Positions 60,008 through 64,000 of a stretch of DNA of 64,000 nucleotides are shown in pieces (position 1 is the first letter of the stretch; the number at the start of each line of letters is the position of its first letter). A model generated the notes under the pieces. It saw only the letters and a list, made by a program, of their open reading frames with translations, had not been told where the DNA came from and did no database searches. This DNA is from Streptomyces sp. CCM_MD2014. GTDB lineage: Bacteria > Actinomycetota > Actinomycetes > Streptomycetales > Streptomycetaceae. The stretch lies in NCBI RefSeq assembly GCF_000772045.1, contig NZ_CP009754.1, forward strand, positions 2,480,001 through 2,544,000, written 5' to 3'. Made by a program: the position numbers and the translations under genes.

Positions 60008-60222
60008 CCCCCCATTGTGTCCGCAACGGCCCTCCGGGAGGACAGCGCGTCCCTCGGTCGGGTGTCGCGCGACCGCCCGCTGGAGCCCCCGGTCGGTCCC
60101 CCACGCCCCGGCCCCCGCCGGACGGGGCGGGAACCGGCCGGCGGCGGACCGTCCCGCGTGGCCCTCCGGCGCCGCGGGCCGAGGCCCCGGCGCCGGAGGT
60201 GACCGCCGGTGGGCCGGGCCGG

Positions 60223-62172
60223 TCAGCCGATGGCGCGGCGGACGTTCTCCTTCGTGCTGGCGCCCGGTGTCGCGTCCGCGATCCACGGACCGTCGCCGGA
60301 CGGGTCGACGACGCCCTGCTCCAGCCACTCGTACGCACCGCCCAGCACGCCCTTGACGACCTTGCGGTCCAGGTCGTCGGTGTTGGTCCACAGGCGGCCG
60401 AAGAGTTCCTCGACGCGGATGCGGGACTGGCGGCAGAAGGCGTCGGCGAGCTGGTAGGCCTCGCGGCCGTGGTCGCCCTCGGCGCGCAGGTGCTCGGCGC
60501 GTACGCAGGCGGCGCTCATCGCGAACAGCTCCGCGCCGATGTCGACGACCCGCCCCAGGAAGCCCTGCTTGGTCTCCATCCGGCCCTGCCAGCGGGACAT
60601 GGCGTAGAAGGTGGAGCGGGCGAGCTTGCGGGCCGTGCGTTCGACGTAGCGCAGGTGGCCGGAGAGGTCGCGGTGGCCGGAGGGGTGGAAGTCGGCGTAC
60701 GAACGCGGGAGCTGTCCCGGTCCGGCGACCAGCTTCGGCAGCCACTTGGCGTAGAAGACGCCGGCCTGCGCGCCCGCCTTCGCCTTGTCGGAGAGGGTCT
60801 TGTCGGGGTCGATCAGGTCGCCGGCGACCGAGAGGTGGGCGTCGACGGCCTCGCGCGCGATCAGCAGGTGCATGATCTCGGTGGAGCCCTCGAAGATGCG
60901 GTTGATCCGCAGGTCCCGCAGGAGCTGCTCGGCGGGGACCGCGCGCTCGCCGCGTGCTTCGAGGGAGGCCGCGGTCTCGAAGCCCCGGCCGCCGCGGATC
61001 TGGACCAGTTCGTCGGCCATCAGGCAGGCCATCTCGGAGCCGTACAGCTTGGCGAGGGCCGCCTCGATGCGGATGTCGTTGCGGTCCTCGTCGGCCATCT
61101 GGGAGGAGAGGTCCAGGACCGCTTCGAGCGCGAAGGTCGTCGCCGCGATGAAGGAGATCTTGGAGCCGACCGCCTCGTGCAGCGCGACCGGCTTGCCCCA
61201 CTGCTCGCGCACCGCCGACCACTCGCGGGCGATCTTCAGGCACCACTTGCCGGCGCCGACGCACATCGCGGGCAGCGAGAGGCGGCCGGTGTTGAGGGTG
61301 GTCAGGGCGATCTTGAGACCGGCGCCCTCCGGACCGATGCGGTTGGCGGCGGGCACCCGGACCCGGTGGAAGCGGGTGACGCCGTTCTCCAGGCCGCGCA
61401 GGCCCATGAAGGCGTTGCGGTTCTCGACCGTGATGCCCTCGGAGGCGGCCTCGACCACGAACGCCGTGATGCCGCCCTTGCCGCCCTCCGACTTCGGGAC
61501 GCGGGCCATGACCACGAGCAGGTCGGCGACGACGCCGTTGGTGGTCCACAGCTTCACGCCGTCGAGGACGTAGTCGTCGCCGTCCCGGACGGCCGTGGTG
61601 GCCAGTCGCGCCGGGTCGGAGCCGACGTCCGGCTCGGTCAGCAGGAAGGCCGAGATGTCGGTGCGGGCGCAGCGCGGCAGGAAGGTGTCCTTCTGCTCCT
61701 GGGTGCCGAACATCTTCAGGGGCTGCGGCACGCCGATCGACTGGTGGGCGGAGAGCAGCGCGCCGATCGCCGGGTTCGCGGAGCCGACCAGGGCGAGGGC
61801 CTTGTTGTAGTAGACCTGGGTCAGGCCGAGGCCGCCGTACTTGGTGTCGATCTTCATGCCGAAGGCGCCCAGCTCCTTCAGCCCGGTGATCACGTCGTCG
61901 GGGATGCGCGCGTCGCGCTCGATCACCGCGCCGTCGATCTTCGTCTCGCAGAAGTCCCGCAGTTTGGCGAGGAACTCCTCGCCCCGCTGGACGTCCTCCT
62001 CGGCGGGAAGCGGGTGGGGGTGGATGAGGTCGAGGCGGAAGCGTCCGAGGAAGAGTTCCTTGGCGAAGCTGGGCTTGCGCCAGTCCTGTTCCCGGGCCGC
62101 CTCCGCGACCTGGCGGGCCTCACGTTCGGTGACGGTGGGTCGGGAGGAAGAGGGGGTGGGTGGTGCGGACAT
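60223..62172 (-). CDS. Long-form acyl-CoA dehydrogenase
   Basis: 649 aa from the ATG at 62172 (GAGGTGA upstream; a GTG at 62181 is in frame). The FAD-dependent dehydrogenase core shows FLLTEPDVGSDPARL, the VLDGVKLWTTNG motif and RIFEGSTEIMHLL with the candidate catalytic Glu. It is about 250 residues longer than the 380-aa family standard. The extra C-terminal half (WLPKLVAGPGQLPRSY, AMSRWQGRMETKQGF, GELFAMSAACV-like) resembles the VLCAD/ACAD9 or FadE-type extension. Fatty acyl-CoA beta-oxidation is the expected role. Divergent from the LacI gene with two operators between. Confidence 0.88.
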   Translation of the reverse strand: MSAPPTPSSSRPTVTEREARQVAEAAREQDWRKPSFAKELFLGRFRLDLIHPHPLPAEEDVQRGEEFLAKLRDFCETKIDGAVIERDARIPDDVITGLKELGAFGMKIDTKYGGLGLTQVYYNKALALVGSANPAIGALLSAHQSIGVPQPLKMFGTQEQKDTFLPRCARTDISAFLLTEPDVGSDPARLATTAVRDGDDYVLDGVKLWTTNGVVADLLVVMARVPKSEGGKGGITAFVVEAASEGITVENRNAFMGLRGLENGVTRFHRVRVPAANRIGPEGAGLKIALTTLNTGRLSLPAMCVGAGKWCLKIAREWSAVREQWGKPVALHEAVGSKISFIAATTFALEAVLDLSSQMADEDRNDIRIEAALAKLYGSEMACLMADELVQIRGGRGFETAASLEARGERAVPAEQLLRDLRINRIFEGSTEIMHLLIAREAVDAHLSVAGDLIDPDKTLSDKAKAGAQAGVFYAKWLPKLVAGPGQLPRSYADFHPSGHRDLSGHLRYVERTARKLARSTFYAMSRWQGRMETKQGFLGRVVDIGAELFAMSAACVRAEHLRAEGDHGREAYQLADAFCRQSRIRVEELFGRLWTNTDDLDRKVVKGVLGGAYEWLEQGVVDPSGDGPWIADATPGASTKENVRRAIG

Positions 62173-62341
62173 GAGGCTCACCTCGTCACGATTCGCCCTG
62201 CACGAACTGGCGGACGTACGTTACTTGTCGGTGCTACTCGATCGTATGTACCCGATCCCGGGCGACCCGGCCACCCTTCGTGCGGCCGTTCGGCCGATAC
62301 TGCGTGGGGAGGGCGGAAGAGAGAAACGCGGGAAAGGAGCC

Positions 62342-62359
62342 TGTCGAAGCGCTTCGACA
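62342..62359. promoter_or_regulatory. Palindromic LacI-type operator O1
   Basis: TGTCGAAGCGCTTCGACA is an exact 18-bp palindrome centred on a CG step, as usual for LacI-family sites. It lies about 105 bp upstream of the LacI start and about 170 bp upstream of the divergent dehydrogenase start. Confidence 0.78.
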
Positions 62360-62430
62360 CGCTATGGACAGCCATCCTCGCTGCGGCTACTGTCGAACCA
62401 CCCTCACCTACACCCATTGGTCCCGCGCGC

Positions 62431-62448
62431 TGTCGAAGCGCTTCACAT
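62431..62448. promoter_or_regulatory. LacI-type operator O2
   Basis: TGTCGAAGCGCTTCACAT matches O1 in its first 14 positions. The centre is 89 bp from that of O1 and 15 bp upstream of the regulator start. A half site TGTCGAA occurs between them at 62391. Position suggests autorepression. Confidence 0.72.
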
Positions 62449-62463
62449 AGCTTGGAGAGCTGG

Positions 62464-63477
62464 ATGGTCACCCTCGCCGAGGTCGCCAAGCACGCCGGAG
62501 TCTCGGCCAGTACGGTGAGCTATGTCCTCAGCGGCAAGCGGTCCATCTCCACCACCACCCGGCAGCGGGTCGAGGAGAGCATCCGGAAGCTCGGCTACCA
62601 CCCCAACGCGGGCGCCCGCGCCCTGGCCAGCAGCAGGTCCAACATCATCGCCCTCATGATCCCGCTGCGCACCGACATGTACGTGCCGGTGATGATGGAG
62701 ATCGCCATCGCGGTCGCGGCCGGCGCGCGCACCCACGGGTACGACATCCTGCTGCTCACCGGCGAGGAGGGCCCCGACGCGGTGCGCCGCGTCACCGGCA
62801 GCGGTCTCGCCGACGCGATGATCCTCATGGACGTCGAACTGGACGACGAGCGGCTCCCGCTGCTGCGCGGCACCCACCAGCCGTCCGTGCTGATCGGGCT
62901 CCCCGCCGACACCGAGGGCCTCACCTGCGTCGACCTCGATTTCCGGGCGACCGGCGCGCTGTGCGTGGAGCATCTCGCGCGGCTGGGGCACCGCGACATC
63001 GCCGTCATCGGCGAGGCCGCCGCCGTCTACGAACGGCACACCGGCTTCGCCGAGCGCACCCTCGACGGTCTGCGCACCCGTGCGCGGGAGCTGGAACTGC
63101 GGCTGCTGCACCGGCCCTGCGAGGGCGGGTACGACGCGATGGCCGTGACGCTGGCCCGCATCTTCGACGAACGCCCCGGCACCACGGGCTTCGTCGTCCA
63201 GAACGAGTCGGCGGTGGAGCCGCTGCTCGCCCTGTTGCGCCAGCAGGGCCGGGCGGTGCCGGAGGACGTGTCGGTGGTCGCGGTCTGCCCCGAGGAGGTC
63301 GCCACCCAGGCCTCCGTGCGGCTCACCTCGGTCTCGGTGCCCGCGCAGGAGATGGGCCGGCGGGCCGTGGAGCAACTGGTCGCCAAGCTCGACGGCCGCG
63401 GGAGCGACGAGGTCGTGCTGCTCGCGCCGGAGCTGACCGTCCGGGCCAGCTCCGGACCGGCGCCCGTCCGGCCGTAG
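62464..63477 (+). CDS. LacI-family transcriptional regulator
   Basis: 337 aa from the ATG at 62464 (GGAGAG 4 nt upstream). The N-terminal helix-turn-helix is classical (VTLAEVAKHAGVSASTVSYV) followed by the hinge helix (NAGARALASSRSNIIAL). The periplasmic-binding-protein-like effector domain (IGLPADTEGLTCVDLD, GHRDIAVIG, ESAVEPLLALL) fits sugar-responsive members. Two palindromic operators upstream imply autoregulation. It converges on a GH12-type glycosidase gene across a terminator, so a carbohydrate role is plausible but no operator was seen near that gene. Confidence 0.94.
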   Translation: MVTLAEVAKHAGVSASTVSYVLSGKRSISTTTRQRVEESIRKLGYHPNAGARALASSRSNIIALMIPLRTDMYVPVMMEIAIAVAAGARTHGYDILLLTGEEGPDAVRRVTGSGLADAMILMDVELDDERLPLLRGTHQPSVLIGLPADTEGLTCVDLDFRATGALCVEHLARLGHRDIAVIGEAAAVYERHTGFAERTLDGLRTRARELELRLLHRPCEGGYDAMAVTLARIFDERPGTTGFVVQNESAVEPLLALLRQQGRAVPEDVSVVAVCPEEVATQASVRLTSVSVPAQEMGRRAVEQLVAKLDGRGSDEVVLLAPELTVRASSGPAPVRP

Positions 63478-63498
63478 CGCCCTGCCGGCCCCGGAGGT

Positions 63499-63529
63499 CC
63501 GCCCGCGCACCACGACGGTGCGCGGGCGG
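63499..63529. terminator. Bidirectional terminator between the LacI gene and the glycosidase
   Basis: Perfect 13-bp stem (63499-63511 with 63517-63529, core GCCCGCGCACC) and a 5-nt loop. It sits in the 58-bp gap between converging stops. Confidence 0.85.
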
Positions 63530-63535
63530 TCCCGC

Positions 63536-64000
63536 TCAGCCGCCGCTGACCGTCAGGCGGTCGGTGCGGAAGTCCAGTCCGCCGGCGGACGAGGTGATCT
63601 CGTAGCCGAACTGCACGTCTCCGATGGTCTCGTCGCCCATCCAGCCCTTGGTGTCCTTGATCCACTTCAGGATCGGAAGGATGTTCACCGTGCCCGAGTC
63701 CGAGTCCGAGGTGCGCAGGAACGAGAAGACCTCGTTGGCGCCGTTGTCCCCCTTGTAGACGTTCCAGGTGTGGCCGCCGAGGCTGACGGTGCCCTGCGAG
63801 GTGCCGAGGGGGCCGACGGCTCCGTGGTGGTTGACCCAGAGCATGATCTCGTAGTCGTAGTCCGTGTCCCAGATGTCGTACGACGTGTTGTAGGCGCCGG
63901 ACGACGGGACGGTGACGTCGTAGCTGCTGGTGAGCGAGGAGAGGGCGGAGATCGGCTTGTCGATCACCTTCTTGGCGTTCGGGTAGGACTTGATGCCGCC
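63536..64000 (-). CDS. GH12-type endoglucanase/xyloglucanase, C-terminal part (5' end outside window)
   Basis: 155 codons visible, open to the right edge. The sequence GGIKSYPNAKKVIDKPIS and YDIWDTDYDYEIMLWVNHHG is the region around the catalytic nucleophile Glu (EIMLW) of glycoside hydrolase family 12, followed by GTVSLGGHTWNVYKGDNG and FLRTSDSDSGTVN. The second catalytic Glu may be in FGYEITSSAGG near the C-terminus. Such enzymes are secreted and cut beta-1,4-glucans. No C-terminal binding module is present after the domain; anything N-terminal cannot be seen. Confidence 0.9.
   Translation of the reverse strand, partial: GGIKSYPNAKKVIDKPISALSSLTSSYDVTVPSSGAYNTSYDIWDTDYDYEIMLWVNHHGAVGPLGTSQGTVSLGGHTWNVYKGDNGANEVFSFLRTSDSDSGTVNILPILKWIKDTKGWMGDETIGDVQFGYEITSSAGGLDFRTDRLTVSGG

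Noticed and set aside
59986..63477. Plus-strand frame of 1163 codons reaching the LacI gene as one protein
   Set aside because: The part before 62464 is antisense to dxr and the acyl-CoA dehydrogenase; the LacI start at 62464 has a ribosome binding site and the expected helix-turn-helix at residue 2.

Overview
The window is high-GC DNA with strong codon-position bias, frequent GTG starts and many 4-bp start/stop overlaps. Its gene order (rimP-nusA-ylxR-infB-DUF503-rbfA-truB-ribF, proS, ispG-rseP-dxr, then a type VII secretion locus with a proline-rich EspI-like ATPase) points to a Streptomyces chromosome or a very close relative. No tRNA, rRNA, CRISPR array or phage was recognised.

Left part, 1-30100: a type VII (ESX-like) secretion system. 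It starts with the 3' end of eccC. A minus-strand operon follows with a helical protein, a large WXG/PPE-like protein, mycosin 1 and two Esx (WXG100) proteins. Further right are mycosin 2, eccB, eccE, an eccE-coupled companion gene, a membrane-anchored beta-propeller protein and the EspI-like ATPase. No eccD is visible; it may lie beyond the left edge.

Between the two mycosins (about 8.4-19.5 kb) is a rearranged accessory island. It has one complete module: a divergent membrane protein, a leader, a small partner, a 771-aa WXG-containing putative effector and a membrane-anchored putative immunity protein. Next to it are the wreckage of further modules: three orphan effector C-termini each followed by its own intact putative immunity gene, an orphan partner/lipoprotein pair, an effector core fragment, IS630-like and IS982-like transposase remnants, two 3' fragments of mycosin 2 and a second copy of the module leader. 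It resembles the tip-plus-immunity arrays known from CDI and Rhs loci, here built on a type VII substrate. Toxin activity is inferred, not shown.

Middle part, 30.1-36.7 kb: a five-gene peptide/nickel-type ABC importer operon (substrate-binding protein, two permeases, two ATPases). Next are ribF and a 1413-aa protein joining a trypsin-like domain without its Ser and Asp to a STAND-type NTPase.

Right part, 42.3-64 kb: translation and housekeeping genes on the minus strand (truB, rbfA, DUF503, infB, ylxR, nusA, rimP, proS, two GNAT acetyltransferases, ispG, rseP, dxr, a long acyl-CoA dehydrogenase). Interspersed on the plus strand are a lipoprotein/ferritin-like pair, a kinase-fold protein with a degraded active site and a LacI regulator with two palindromic operators. 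The right edge cuts a GH12-type glycosidase.
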